Shown: piece by piece, positions 1 through 11,434 of the stretch
Layout: each line of letters begins with the position of its first letter
Numbering within the stretch: the first letter of the stretch is position 1
DNA from: Rhodamnia argentea
Taxonomy: Eukaryota > Streptophyta > Magnoliopsida > Myrtales > Myrtaceae
Assembly (NCBI RefSeq): GCF_020921035.1
Contig: NC_063159.1
Location: 9,836,501-9,900,500 of the forward strand
Reading direction: 5' to 3'
Length of the DNA stretch: 64,000 nt
Position numbers and translations under genes: made by a program
Notes under the pieces: generated by a model
Database searches by the model: none
Told to the model about the DNA's origin: nothing
What the model saw: only the letters and a program-made list of their open reading frames with translations

Positions 1-443
1 CGCTGGACTTTCTCCTCCCCAGAATCGCTACAAACACGGCAAGTCTCATTCGTCGACGTTTCGTCTCCACACGGTCGGATAGGTAAAAAATCTAATGCAC
101 CAATCAAGAAATCTCTAAATCCACCTAAACTACGATTAAAAGAAGAGGCATGATTCCGACAAACACATCACGCAAGGAGCAAACGGAATTTCGGCAGGAC
201 CAAGGCCATTCGGTGGCAGATGCAAGAACACGAAGCGATCGTGCAGGTAGAAAATACAAACTTGCGGGGAGATTGCAGCTCACATGAACATAAGATGCAA
301 TTACAGGGAAACCCAGAACAGGGCGATCGATTCGTGGGGCAAAAAGAAAAACTCAACTTCAGAAAGAACAGATAGCAGAGAGTATGTATGCGAAACGTTC
401 ATCAACCACAAACATTGAAGAAACCAATCGACACGATACATAC

Positions 444-600
444 CATGATCGCCGCAAAGGCAAGGAAGCGACTCCTCTCAGGGATTAATCAGCGATTGCT
501 TTACTTTCTCCTCGCACCAACAGATTCCGCACCGTCCCCGAACCGGCGGTAACACGCACAGAGTTGCGGCGTCGATATGAGACTCAAATGGAGAGGGCGA
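444..600 (-). other. Possible 5' exon of a minus-strand gene leaving the window at the left edge
   Basis: Read on the minus strand, this moderately GC-rich, CT-containing leader ends in ATG (446-444) followed directly by GTATGT, a good splice donor. A first exon ending right after the start codon is common in some plant housekeeping genes. The window ends about 440 bases further on, with a possible acceptor (TTTGTAG) near position 28 on the minus strand, so too little coding sequence remains to name the product. This is an inference from splice-like signals only; it may equally be chance. Confidence 0.25.
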
Positions 601-690
601 ATGAACGGAAAAAGTTTTGCCCAACTTGTTTTTTTATTTTTTTCCCCCCTCATTGCCCAGCTTGTATTTTTTCCTAACAGTGTAATCACT

Positions 691-2326
691 CGTTAATTAA
701 AAAATCTTGTAATAAAAAGTAACATATAGTAATGTCAAACTATTAAATTAACAGTTTTTTTTTCTCTACTTTTTTTGCCAGAAAAGAAAACTCGAAACTC
801 CGTTACAATAATGAAAATTAACTTAAAATTTTCTAATTTATAATATATATATATCAGCTAATATCTTAATACACTCCAAATATATAATGATTTAGCATAC
901 TTTGCACTGTTAAATGGAAAGTAATTCTAAGGAATAATCGAAGCCAATAGATGTTTTCACATAGACATTGGACAGTTTTCACTAGTTCTGTTAAAATCTA
1001 TATGTTATTCAAAATGTAAAAAGTTATGAGAAATTATATTCGACTTGTGTGTCAAGGTAGGAAAAATGCATGCACACCTAGGTTTCGATGGTTTCACGAA
1101 AAACCAATGATTTGAAAAAGTGTGACCTATATATATATATACTCAAGAAACATGGTAGGGGAAAATATCCTCATCAGCAACAAAAATATATAGGTGTAAA
1201 ACTGTTATTAATAGTGGCTCTCTATTGGCAGCATATGATATGATTCCTTCCTTGCTATCTACTGAAGGACTGTAGTACCTGGCAGGCTTTAGCCCTCAAC
1301 TTGTTGAGGCCCAATGGCTTTGCTATCTTAAGCAGATTCCAGACCGAAGATAGAATGAGGAGGTGATGTTCTATTAAGTGCTTTATTATGTAAGCAGGGA
1401 GCTGATGATACAAGAGGGCGTCTGTTCCTTCAAGTGCTCTTCTTTTGGAAAAACCATATTTGGGAGAGAATGGTATTCCTGCTTCTGCTTTGCTAGAACA
1501 TACCCGGGCTTGGAACCGAGAATTCTCCTCGGCCCCTCACTTTCCTTTAAAGGAAAGAGTTCGAAGGCGGCGGCGCTATGTACAGATATCAGGGCAATAT
1601 GCAGCAATTTGGAGAATTAGATGTCGAAAGTTGTCCTTCTGGTGTACAATTTCCTGATTTCTACCTGTGATGAATTTCGTTGTTCTCTGTCTTGCTACTG
1701 ATATGATAGGGGATATTGTTTGCATTAGGTTTCGACATTTGAGAATTGAAAATTTCAGGTGCTTCCAAGTTGGCCGATGTCAAAGTGTCTGACCGGAAAA
1801 ATTTTGATTAAGTTAAATGGAGAAAAAAAAAAACCGGATGTAGACATGCCCTAAGATTCCTTTTCCATTGTCCGGTTAGATTTACAAAAGTTAAACTAAA
1901 TATTATTGGTAAGTAGCTCGAACGAGAGTATTGGTAACAAAGTGTTAAAAAGATTGGTAACTCACTCAAATAAACATTGACAAATCCGTCTTAGTGTTGG
2001 CAATTTTAAGGTGTTTGAAATGAAAGTTGGTAAGAGATAAGAAATAATGGTAATTTGCGTACTGTCAAAGAGATTAGTAATTTCTTAAAATTGTCTTTAA
2101 GTTACTCACAAGTCACAAGTTACCAGGAAATCAAGTGATTAGTAATCCTTTTTACTAACATTTTTTTGACGTATGTTTCTTTTAGAAATTTACCAGCACG
2201 AAAAAAAAAAAATCGTCCTTTTAGACCAGAACAGTAAAATCGTCCCCCATCTGCTCAAAAAATCAGATCTCAATATCTTTTGGGTGTATAATCAATATAT
2301 CTAAGTCCGACCCATAATGGTGGGGA
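691..2326. other. AT-rich intergenic stretch, no gene recognised
   Basis: This stretch is AT-rich, with poly-A/T runs and short AT dinucleotide tracts (about 840-855 and 1128-1140). Short open frames around 1378-1657 are of average composition and overlap on both strands; I recognise no domain in them. From about 1900 to 2170 there are scattered TTGGTAAC-like words, which also dominate 6548-8450. I see no other feature. Confidence 0.4.
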
Positions 2327-2781
2327 AAATTACCAATAAAGTGATGAACCTATTGCAATTGTGCCAATTCAGTCATAAGTTATTTTTTATCAATTGAATC
2401 ACAAACTTTTTGTAATTGTGCCCATTCAATCCATTTAGCCGATTGGCGCCGACGTGAATAATTTGTTGATAATAACTTAATAAAATTTTCAGATTTTTTA
2501 AGTAATTTTTTTTAATTTTTTCTTGTCTTTTTATTTTTTTATATTTTGGTTAGGGCCCACGGACCCTAACCAAAAATAAAATAAATAAAATAAAAAGATA
2601 GGAAAACAATAATTCAAAAAAATATTAAAATATTATCAAAAAATTGTCCATATCATTCCCTGTCGGCCAAATGGACTGAATAGGTACAATTGTAAACGGT
2701 TTAAGATCTCAATTGGCAAAAAAAAAAAATTATGAGTGAATTGGCACAATTGCAATATGTTTAGGACTTTTTTGGTAATTT
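2327..2781. mobile_element. Mutator-like MITE copy A (TTTAGGACT family)
   Basis: This is a non-coding element with inverted ends. The left end reads AAATTACCAATAAAGTGATG and continues into an ACCTATTGCAATTGTGCCAATTC module. The right end carries the reverse complement, ending in GGACTTTTTTGGTAATTT. The centre is AT-rich with a short GGGCCCACGG block. The same module occurs in the copies at 7071 and 9813, where 9-bp target duplications can be read. I could not read a convincing target duplication for this copy. Confidence 0.6.
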
Positions 2782-3412
2782 AGAATAGAAGCAATGAAAA
2801 GAAAGTAGTAAGAAAATCATCAAGCTGAGTATATTGCCAGATGAAATTTTATTACACAAAGAACCGGAGGATCCAACAAACAAATGAAGGGAGGGGTCCA
2901 AATAAAAATGTGGTTGTACAAGCACATGGCCAATGAATGAGATTACGTCCTTAGAAGGTGAAAAGGAAAAACACAAAGGGAAGCAAAGTCCGCAAATCCT
3001 GCGCCCTGTTATACTGCGGCGTGCTCTGACCATTTTCTCCGTTGACATAAAGGTTTGGAGCCAGTCTTGTCTGAACGTAATGTGAGCAGAAGCTGGAAGA
3101 TAACGATCAAAGGGGCAGAAGCAAAATGGCGATCCATTTCCACTCGGTTGCTCTTGGATGATGGATCTTTGAGACCCTTATTCGACATAGCTTGATGAAA
3201 TTGATGATTGATTCTTGCACCCTTATCACCCTCCTTTATTGCACTTTTGAAACTAGAATCTGCATTCGAATGTGATTAGTGAGATTAAGTCTTAGAATTC
3301 AGTAAATGAACGCTTGAAGTATTGCTTTCTGGATGCATTTATGAGCGCATATTCGAGGGTTTAGGCGGCTACTTACTTAATTGAGACTGGTTCGTGGCTA
3401 AGCTTCTAGAGC
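2782..3412. other. 3' flank of the extensin gene
   Basis: This is non-coding sequence downstream of the minus-strand extensin gene and should contain its 3' UTR. The open frame at 2761-3048 on the minus strand shows no recognisable domain. I see no other feature. Confidence 0.4.
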
Positions 3413-5514
3413 TTAGTAGTGTGTTGGTGGCGGAGGCGACGCGTAGATGTAGGCCGGGGGAGGAGGCGATTTCACGGGCGGTGGAGGTGAGGTGTAATGG
3501 TAAGGAGGAGGAGGTGAGGGTGAAGGAGGTGGTGGAGACTTGTATACGTAGGGAGGAGGCGGCGATGGAGATGGTGGTGGGGGTGATTTGTAGATGTACG
3601 GTGGTGGAGGTGGGGATTTGTAGACGTAAGGCGGCGGTGGGGGAGACTTGTAGATGTAAGGTGGTGGGGGAGGAGACTTGTAGACATAAGGTGAGGGCGG
3701 AGGTGGTGGAGACTTGTAGATGTAGGGCGGTGGCGGGGGAGACTTGTACACGTAGGGAGGAGGCGGTGGAGATTTGTAGATGTAAGGTGGCGGTGGAGGA
3801 GACTTGTAGACATATGGGGATGGTGGGGGTGGGGGAGGAGATTTGTAAATGTAGGGCGGCGGTGGAGGAGACTTGTAGACATAAGGTGGTGGCGGAGGGG
3901 ACTTGTAAACATACGGAGGTGGTGGTGGGGGTGGAGACTTGTAGATGTAAGTTGGTGGAGGTGGCGGAGGAGACTTGTAGATGTAAGGAGGCGGAGGAGG
4001 TGACTTGTAGACATAAGTGGGAGGTGGGGGTGGTGGAGACTTGTACACGTAAGGCGGCGGGGGAGGAGACTTGTAGACGTAAGGGGCAGGGGCTGGCTTG
4101 GGCGTCTTGCACTCTGGGTAGGGGGTCTTGGGAGCAAAAGCGAAGGAGTCGGCAGAGAGCACGACTTCGTAGTAAGTCTTGGACTTAACGGAGAGCTTGG
4201 CACCCTTCACGCCGCCGTGCAAGTCGGTGGGGATGGAGCAAGGAGAATGCTCGGGCGCCGCATGGAGCTTGGCGGTGCATGCCTTGGGGCCGTACTTGAC
4301 GTAGTCGAAGCCCGGGACGGTGACGCTGTATTTGCCGTTGATCTTGGTGGTTCCGTAGGCCTTGATCTGCTTTGCACCGGCCCTGCATGTCACCTCCACC
4401 ACGGCATCTGCTCCATTTATTAAAAAATAATCAGAAGGAATAAACTTAATCCTAATTCAAAAGTCAGCCAAGGAATGGTATATGCGATATTAAAACCATA
4501 TTGTAATAGTACTTTGATTTACTCAAACAAAAATTAGCAACGATATAATTAAGATATACTTGTTTTGTCAATAGATAAAAATGTTTACCCACCTTTGAGG
4601 TGTTTCTTGTCGTGGGATTTCATAGGGTGTCCCCAATCGTAGCACTTGTAGCAATACACCTTTCCGACAACCTTAACGACCAAGTGAGGGTGATGATGGT
4701 GGACCGGTGGAGGAGGAGAAGTGTAGTAATAAGGTGCAGGAGCATGTTTCGGAGGAGGAGGGGACTTGTAGTAGTAAGGCGGTGGAGGTGACTTCTTTGG
4801 TGGTGGTGGGGAGGTGTAGTAGTAAGGCGGGGGAGGAGACTTCTTGGGGGGAGGCGGAGATGTGTAGTAATAGGGTGGTGGAGGCGATGGCGAAGGCGGA
4901 GGAGGAGACTTGTAGTAATATGGCGGCGGCAGAGACTTCTTAGGCGGTGGTGGAGATGTGTAGTAGTAAGGAGGTGGGGGTGATGGTGAAGGCGGAGGAG
5001 GGGACTTATAATAGTATGGAGGCGGCGGTGAGGGAGATGGTGGTGGTGGAGATTTGTAGTAATAAGGTGGTGGTGGGGAAGGAGAAGGAGGTGGAGGGGA
5101 CTTGTACAAGGAAGGTGGCGGAGGGGATGGTGAGGGTGGAGGCGGAGACTTATACACATAGGGCGGTGGTGGAGATGGCGAGGGCGGCGGTGGAGACTTA
5201 TAGACATATGGAGGAGGTGGAGATGGCGATGGTGGAGGCGGTGACTTGTAAACGTAAGGAGGAGGTGGAGAAGGGGAAGGTGGAGGTGGAGACTTATAGA
5301 CATAAGGAGGAGGAGGAGATGGCGAAGGAGGGGGTGGGGACTTGTAAACGTAAGGTGGCGGCGGTGATGGAGACGGTGGAGGAGGAGAAGAGTAAGTGTA
5401 GGAATCGGAAGCAAAAGCGGACCCTACATTGCTCGAAACTACAGATATAGCCAGCGCCAAAGCTAGTACCGACCAAAGACGACCCCCGGTGGGGCCGCCG
5501 CCCAGATTCGCCAT
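3413..5514 (-). CDS. Extensin-like hydroxyproline-rich glycoprotein with a central Ole e 1-like domain
   Basis: Model: complement of join(3413..4407, 4593..5514), 638 residues. The single 185-bp intron (GT at 4592, AG at 4408) joins ...HLK to a split Asp codon and then AVVEVTC. In order: an N-terminal hydrophobic signal peptide (about residues 1-36, ending near ASDSYTY); roughly 240 residues of SPPPPSPSPPPPYVYK/YYYK extensin repeats; an Ole e 1-like domain (about 278-407) with six cysteines at 288, 291, 315, 351, 364 and 407; and a second run of PPPPPYVYKS/PYIYKS repeats ending in THY. In this family the Ser-Hyp motifs are arabinosylated and the Tyr motifs (YVY, YIY, YYY) can cross-link, so the protein should be secreted and built into the cell wall. 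Known extensins often lack the folded domain, making this a hybrid class. The repeats make the exact copy number sensitive to assembly error. Large open frames in other phases are shadows of the biased repeat composition. Confidence 0.92.
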
Positions 5515-5670
5515 GGCCAGAAAGCTCGCGACCTCAGCTAGTCAGTCTCCTCAAAAGTGTCTTGAAATGAGGTTAATCTTTCAAGACACTGCCGATGACA
5601 AGGGAAATTGAGAGGAGAGGAGGAAGTGGCTTTTCGGTTGAGGTAAGGTATTGGGGAGGGGAAGAGGGCA

Positions 5671-5680
5671 ATTTATAAGT
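5671..5680 (-). promoter_or_regulatory. TATA box of the extensin gene
   Basis: On the minus strand the sequence ACTTATAAAT lies about 157-166 bp upstream of the extensin start codon at 5514. It is the only clear TATA-like box in the CT- and C-rich leader, giving a 5' UTR of roughly 120-130 nt. Assignment rests on sequence and position only. Confidence 0.55.
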
Positions 5681-6236
5681 GGGGGGGAAGCAGCGGGGTG
5701 GGCAGTAGCTATCAAAGAGAGAGAGGACTAATTCCAATAGCCTTGATAGATTAATCAAGTAAAATGGCTTTTCTAGCTGGCCTCAAAACCCAATTTTCAA
5801 ATCCACGGACTGGACGGGATGAGATAGTCAATAAGTGATTCGGGATCAGCTTCAAACGAGTCGAGTCAAGCCGAGTATAGTATGAACATGGCCTTCACGA
5901 TTATCCAGAAGGAGGGGGTAGGAATCGACCATTTCCAAGTCAAGAAGAGAAGCCCATGGAAGCAAGCAATCTCATCTAGAAGACATCTCATCTCATCTCT
6001 GGATTGGCATATTATCTTAATGCACGTCGTGAGCATTCAGTCACAGAAGAAGGATGCACGTTCATCACTACGCTGCACTTCACTTTTCTGCCTTGTGTTG
6101 CAAATTCATGTGCTTTTTTTTTTGGGGTCAATAGGGAATTACTTCTCTCTCGGTTGTGAGATGTGCATGTGGCGTCCATGATTGGCCTCGCACCTCTCCG
6201 TAGTATCCCATTTCGTGAGAAAGTAAACAAGAGTGG

Positions 6237-6262
6237 GAGAGAGAGAGAGAGAGAGAGAGAGA
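6237..6262. repeat. (GA)n microsatellite
   Basis: Uninterrupted GA dinucleotide run of about 13 units in the extensin upstream region. A (CTTT)5 run follows at 6373-6393. Confidence 0.9.
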
Positions 6263-6547
6263 TCACATCTATTTTTCAGCTGAATTTGCATAATGGTACC
6301 GTCGTCACTTTCATCCGATAACGGTGCAAAGGAGAACCACTCCCTTCATTTTGCACGAGCGAGCCTCGCTTGCTTTCTTTCTTTCTTTCTTTCTTTTCTA
6401 AGTACAAAAAAACAAATGAAAAGTTAGTGACGCAAACGGTTCCATCACTCCATTAAAAGTGACCAGACCGTCACACAATCATTTCCCTTTATGATAAGCC
6501 GCTTCTACAAATAGTTCTATAATTCTGTACACATATTTTTTTCTAAT

Positions 6548-8450
6548 TCCAAGATATGTTGGTGAGTGTCCTGAACTATCTGTAAAAAACTTACGGTGAC
6601 TTTTTTTGTTGTAGGGGGGTGGTTGGGGGTGTGTTGTAACTTACAAATACTTCTATGAAATCGCCGACTATTCTTTATAGTTCTCAAATTAGCACTTGAT
6701 GTACCAAATTACCGACTTTTACTTATTTAACTTACTGACATTTTGAATTTACTAACTCTTGAATGAAATTACCAATTTAAATTGGAGGGACTCACTAACT
6801 TTCCACATATTAAATTACCAATTTTCTGACCAAAAAAAAATTAACAATTTAAATTTAGGTTGTCAATTCTCATTTGAGTTACTTACCCACATTTAATTGT
6901 TTTTATCAACATTTTTATGGAATTATCACCCTGCATTTGCTTTTATTATCAATCAGTTACATTTATAAATCTTTGTAGATATTAGCAACCCAAATTAGTG
7001 TGCTCGCTAACTTTTTTTCTTCTATTTAATTATCGCATAGTATAAAGTTACAATTTCTCCCTCAAGTAATGGAGAAAGTATCAAAAAAGTTTTAAACCTG
7101 TTGTATTGATACTAATTTAGTCATAAACCTTTCAATTGAACTAAATTTAGTCATAAATTTTTTTGCATTTGTCCCAATTTAGTTCATCCAGCCAATTTTG
7201 ACTAGAATCATTAACATGAATGCCGGCCGTCTTACATGGCACGGCCAATAGTGACGTGAACAAAATTTATAAATTTTAATATTTTCTTAATTTTTATTTA
7301 CTTTTCTTTTTTTCATTTTGATCGGCAATTTTCACAACCCTCGCCTAGGCCATTGCCGGTCATATGCAAGGGCCGCCACTCGTGATCCGGCGAGGGCTCG
7401 CCTTGGCAAGGGCCGCAACTCTTGCCCGACCACAAAGAAAAAAAATAATGAAATTACAAAATTTTTCCATGTCAACATTAGTCGTGCCATGTAGAATGGC
7501 CAATGCCCATGTCATCGAATTTCGGCCAAAATTGGCCGGGTATATTGAATTGATATAAATACAAAATGTTTAGGACAAAATTAATACAATTGAAAGGTTA
7601 AGACTGAATTAATACCAATGCAATAGATTTAACACTTTTTTTATACTTTTTTCCTCAAGTTACTTATCTTATTCTTTCCTTCAAGTAGACTGGACCTTTT
7701 ATATACATTTGTTAGTATCCAAGTCTTTTTAGCAACTACCAACCCTTATTAGAGTGACTTGTCAATTTTTCTCTGACTAAGTTACCTACTAATTTTTGGA
7801 TTGCCAACTTTTATTTGAGTTATTTACGAAACTTATTTTTCTTTTAATTACTAGCTTTTCTTTTTTTAAGAAACTTTTATTTACCTTTTTCTAGCTATAC
7901 ATTATATTTACCAACTCTCATACGGTATTTATTAATTTTAGTTTAATTGGTTTATCAACTTTTCTCAAATTAAGTTATCAACTGATTCCAAGTTATCCAA
8001 ACTCATTTGAACTAGTTTCCAACGTTTATTTTTTAAAAAAAATAATTTATCAACTTTTCTATAGAGTCATTTAGTTTTGTAAGTTGCACAAATAAAAGTT
8101 GGTAATTTCATAAAAGTTAACAAATGACGAGGGAAGGTTTTTTTGTCAGAGATAAGAGAAGTTGGTAATTTAAAAATAAACAAACGGACATCGATAACTA
8201 ACTTAAATAAAAGTTGCAAATGCATAACTAATTAATAATTTAATCAGAGAAAAGTCGGTAATATAATTGATTTAGATAATTTCTTTAAAAAGTTGGTAAA
8301 TCTTAGATGTTGGGAAGTAAGGCAAATAAAATTAGTAGCTCAAAAGAAAAGTCGTTAACTTGGAACAAAAATCGATAAATATTAGTTAGTAATCAAATAA
8401 GGGAAAAAATAGTAAGCTACCCAAAAAGGATTGGTAATCTCTCTAGCCAA
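6548..8450. repeat. AT-rich fold-back region of ACCAAC / GTTGGTAA words
   Basis: From about 6548 to 8055 the plus strand is full of degenerate words such as TTACCAACTTTT, ACTTACCAAC and AAATTACCA. From about 8060 to 8450 the same words appear reverse-complemented (AAAGTTGGTAA, GTTGGTAATTT). The region therefore looks like two unequal inverted arms meeting near 8057, with the MITE at 7071-7654 inserted in the longer arm. Similar words occur at 1900-2170, 20400-20540 and 36720-36870. No coding capacity is visible. It is probably a decayed fold-back element, but I cannot define its ends. Confidence 0.4.
7071..7654. mobile_element. Mutator-like MITE copy B with 9-bp target duplication
   Basis: Inverted ends: left GGAGAAAGTATCAAAAAAGT, right the near reverse complement ending ATACTTTTTTCC. 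Just outside lie TCAAGTAAT (7062-7070) and TCAAGTTAC (7655-7663), a 9-bp direct repeat with two mismatches, as expected for Mutator-type insertion. The ends continue into TTTAGTCATAAACC modules. The centre (about 7320-7435) is GC-rich with inverted GCCGGTCAT / GGCGAGGGC motifs. There is no open frame of note, so it is non-autonomous. Confidence 0.75.
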
Positions 8451-9735
8451 TGTTAATTTATCTCTATATGTTTTAAACCCCTTAACATATATCTAGCATA
8501 CCGCTCATCAAACAGCTGGGAGCATCATTTGCTATCACATGCACATGTCTGTGTAGATAGAGCTATCTTTGAAAATTGTAAGAGATCCATTATTGTATGG
8601 GCCATGTGGGAAATAAGATTCCTTTAATTTGAGGGTGAAACTTATATTTGTTTTTTTGGGTCAGAAACATTCTTTAATCAAAGACAGAGAAATGATTTTG
8701 GGGATTGCCAGTCCAAGTCCATCACATTATTCTGATTCATGTCTACACAATTTGGTCATTTTAAACGAGGCCTACATAGAAATCAACCATAGACTTCGGT
8801 TTAATTATGTCCGCCATGACGGAAAATAATTGCACAGATGGAACAGTCTTGAGGAATTTAGATGACATCAAATGAAATTGACTAAGGAAGAGGCATTCCT
8901 ATTCCCTTCAGACCATTTCTGTTTTTACAAGTTATTGACTAACGAAGGGAAAGATCGTTCCTTCCGATATCTATAATTCTGAACCGCTCATTTCCATTTA
9001 CTAAAGTTAACCAACTAGACAAATGTGAGAAGCGCTCTCTATATAACTCCTTACTTATCCTCTAAAATGGATATATTCACTAAGTTTCCAAACCTTCAGT
9101 GAATTTCAAACAAATGGGTCATACTCAATACTATTTAAGAATTTACAAAAAGAATCAAGCAATCAACTAGTTTTTAAATTGAGCGCAATCGATGATGATT
9201 GAAACATTTTTTAGTCCTCTTAACAATGCAATGGGAAGTAGCTGATCTTTCAAATGTTTGTTGCAGTGTCCCATCATCCATTCACCGCATCACGCGGATC
9301 AAAATCAGGTGGAATCCTGATTAAATCACTTAAGATTGCAATTAGCTAGCCAAATCGAGATCCGAACATCCTTAGAACATGGGGTTAATTAGACATTTTC
9401 AAGTGACATTATCTTTCCATTAAATTCTAATTCTCCCAGGAATGTAATGTAACGTAATGTTGTTGTTGTGTGAACGTGCTTTAATTATATTGTGTCAGAA
9501 TGGTCAAAATCTCTTTTTGCCACATCAAGAAAAGTCAAATATGACATGCTGTACATAAATTTCTGTGTGTGCGGTCGGTACTGGTGTCCAAAGTCAACTT
9601 CTTGCCAGTACGTAACCCAAAATCTAGACTAAATTACTTATTTTGCATCCATTGTCCTAGAACTTTAATTTGAGAAGAAAATATGAGGAGCTTTTTCCAT
9701 ATCCACCATTAAGTTGACTCCATGGATAGAAAAAT

Positions 9736-10800
9736 TGTTCAAAAAGTTCTAAATCTATTATACGGTGACTAATTTAGTTCTAAACCTTTTAATTGTGCCG
9801 ATTTAATTCTAAGGAGAAAAGTATCAAAAAAGTCCTTAACCTATTGCATCGGTGTCAATTCAGTCATAAACCCTTTTTTTTGTACCAATTCAGTCATAAA
9901 CCTTTTGTATTTGTGCTATTTAAGTCCTAAACTTTTTATTAATACCAATTCGGTCCTAAACCGTTTACAACGGTGCCAATTTAGTCCTAAAAATTTTGCA
10001 TTTATGTCAATTGAGTTAATTCGGTCATTTATGATTGGAAATCGCTTGCATGGACGTCAATTATCCTACGTGGCACAGTTGGCTCTAATGTGGATATTTT
10101 TTTAAATATTTTTTTGATACTTTTAAATAATTTTTAAAAATAATTTTGAAAAAAACCAAAAAAATGCTTAAAAAATTATTTAAAATATTAAAATAATAGT
10201 AAAAAAGTCCAAGTTAGCGCTAGCCGTGCCATGTAGGACATTCGATGTCCACGCCAGCGATTTTTGATCAAAATTGGTCAGATTAACTCAATTAATATAA
10301 ATATAAGAGATCTAGGACTGAATTGGCAACAATACAGAAGATTGAGGACTAAATTAGCACCAATAAAAGGTTTAGGACTTAATTGGCACAAAAGCAAAAG
10401 GTTTAGGATTGAAGTATCACCAAAAAAAGGTTTAAGACTGAATTAGCACTAATGCAATAGGTTTAGGACTTTTTTGACACTTCTCCCTAATCCTAAGTAT
10501 TGTGATGATTTGTCAATTTAGTCTAAAACCTTTTGACGACTTGTCAATTTACTCATTTTGGCCAAAATTGACTGGAAATCACCAACATGGAAGCCAACTA
10601 GACACCGGCCATCTTACGTGGTATAGCTGGGCCCGACATGGACAAATTTTGCATTTTAAAAAAATTTCTTTCCTTTTCTTTTCGTTGGCGTATGATCGAT
10701 ACTCTGCCATGGTCGGTGATTAGCCACGGGAGAGGCCCGGCTAGGGCCGTAACGCCCTCCACAGATTTGGCAAGGGCGTCCATTGCTTATTGCCGGTAGG
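9736..10800. mobile_element. Truncated older MITE relative, split by MITE copy C
   Basis: The left piece (9736-9812: AAAGTTCTAAATCTATTATA then TTTAGTTCTAAACC modules) and the right piece (10488-about 10800: TTTAGTCTAAAACC, then GGCCAAAATTGACTGG, GCCATGGTCGG and GGCAAGGGCG motifs) together match the left half and GC-rich centre of copy B. They are separated by copy C, which is bounded by a 9-bp duplication. A matching right terminal repeat is not visible, so this copy is truncated. Confidence 0.55.
9813..10487. mobile_element. Mutator-like MITE copy C with 9-bp target duplication, nested
   Basis: The left end GGAGAAAAGTATCAAAAAAG is the near reverse complement of the right end CTTTTTTGACACTTCTCCC-side sequence. 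Flanks are TAATTCTAA (9804-9812) and TAATCCTAA (10488-10496), a 9-bp target duplication with one mismatch. Inside each end the TIR continues as several repeats of a roughly 30-bp module (TTTAGGACTGAATTGGCAC or its complement). The middle is AT-rich, with paired GTGCCATGTAGGAC / CCTACGTGGCAC motifs. It has no coding capacity. Confidence 0.8.
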
Positions 10801-11344
10801 GAAAGAAAAGGAAAAGAATAAAATTGAAAAGTGCAATATGTGATTTAATGCCTTTTTTAAAGAAATTGGTGCATATATTGCTCTGTTTGACATAAGCAAC
10901 AAATCATTAAAAAAAAACAGTTGCAATTATCTAAATTTGACATCAACTATTCAGAATGTGAAAATGAAAAAAATACCAATGTCTCAAATGGATAAATCAT
11001 GAGTGATACAGATAATCTCTATGTTATTAATGCATAAATTGCTGGTCCTCAAACCGTCCGGTCCAACGAAAGTTGGATCTACATTAAATCTATCCTTGAG
11101 GAGATGTTTGGTTTCAAACCTGTTTGAAAGGAGAAGTGCATACTAATGTGGCTTGGATGATCCACGTCTCGGGTCGGGCGCTCATGAATACATTGAATTA
11201 TTCATGGGACTAAGAGCCTCACGGCCCAAGCACAACAACCCAATTATCAAGGCCAATCTCTACCACTGGGCTAACACCCTATCGTGCGAATCTCCCGCTA
11301 AGTCTACATCTTCAATATCAAGCCTCTGTGTGGTTTGATCCTAT

Positions 11345-11434
11345 TTAACAGCGCAAACCACACATACATCTTCCAGCTCTCTCGGTGAATCTTCTTTGCG
11401 ATTTCAACAAATTTCCCTTCAGATTTTCCCGAGG
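11345..11434 (+). promoter_or_regulatory. Possible orphan leader exon with splice donor
   Basis: Sequence resembling a transcribed leader: a TATTTAAC box (about 11342), then a CT- and CA-rich stretch, then TTTTCCCGAG followed by GTATCTCTC, a plausible donor, and an intron-like T-rich stretch. No coding exon of a plus-strand host gene follows before the transposons. It could be the remnant promoter and 5' UTR of a gene cut off by the insertions downstream. Weak evidence. Confidence 0.2.

Larger units (their letters stand above)
8690..11035 (+). repeat. Segmental duplication, copy 1
   Basis: Several blocks match 20640-22435 in the same order and orientation. Examples are the GAGGCCTACATAGAA region (about 8770), TTCACCGCATCACGCGGATC (about 9280), GGGGTTAATTAGACATTTTC (about 9380) and GGATAAATCATGAGTGAT (about 10990). 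Between about 9715 and 10965 copy 1 carries nested MITEs that copy 2 lacks. I recognise no protein-coding content; it could be duplicated promoter or intron sequence, or an old repeat. Confidence 0.7.

Noticed and set aside
1378..1657. Overlapping short open frames near 1.4-1.6 kb as a gene fragment
   Set aside because: Peptides such as LGENGIPASALLEHTRAW looked domain-like, but I could not match them to a family and both strands are open.
3394..4203. Long open frames on both strands across the extensin exon (for example plus 3394-4188, minus 3472-4203)
   Set aside because: They are shadows of a low-complexity CCNCCNCC repeat in other phases; only the frame giving PPPPYVYK plus the Ole e 1-like domain is coherent and splices to exon 1.
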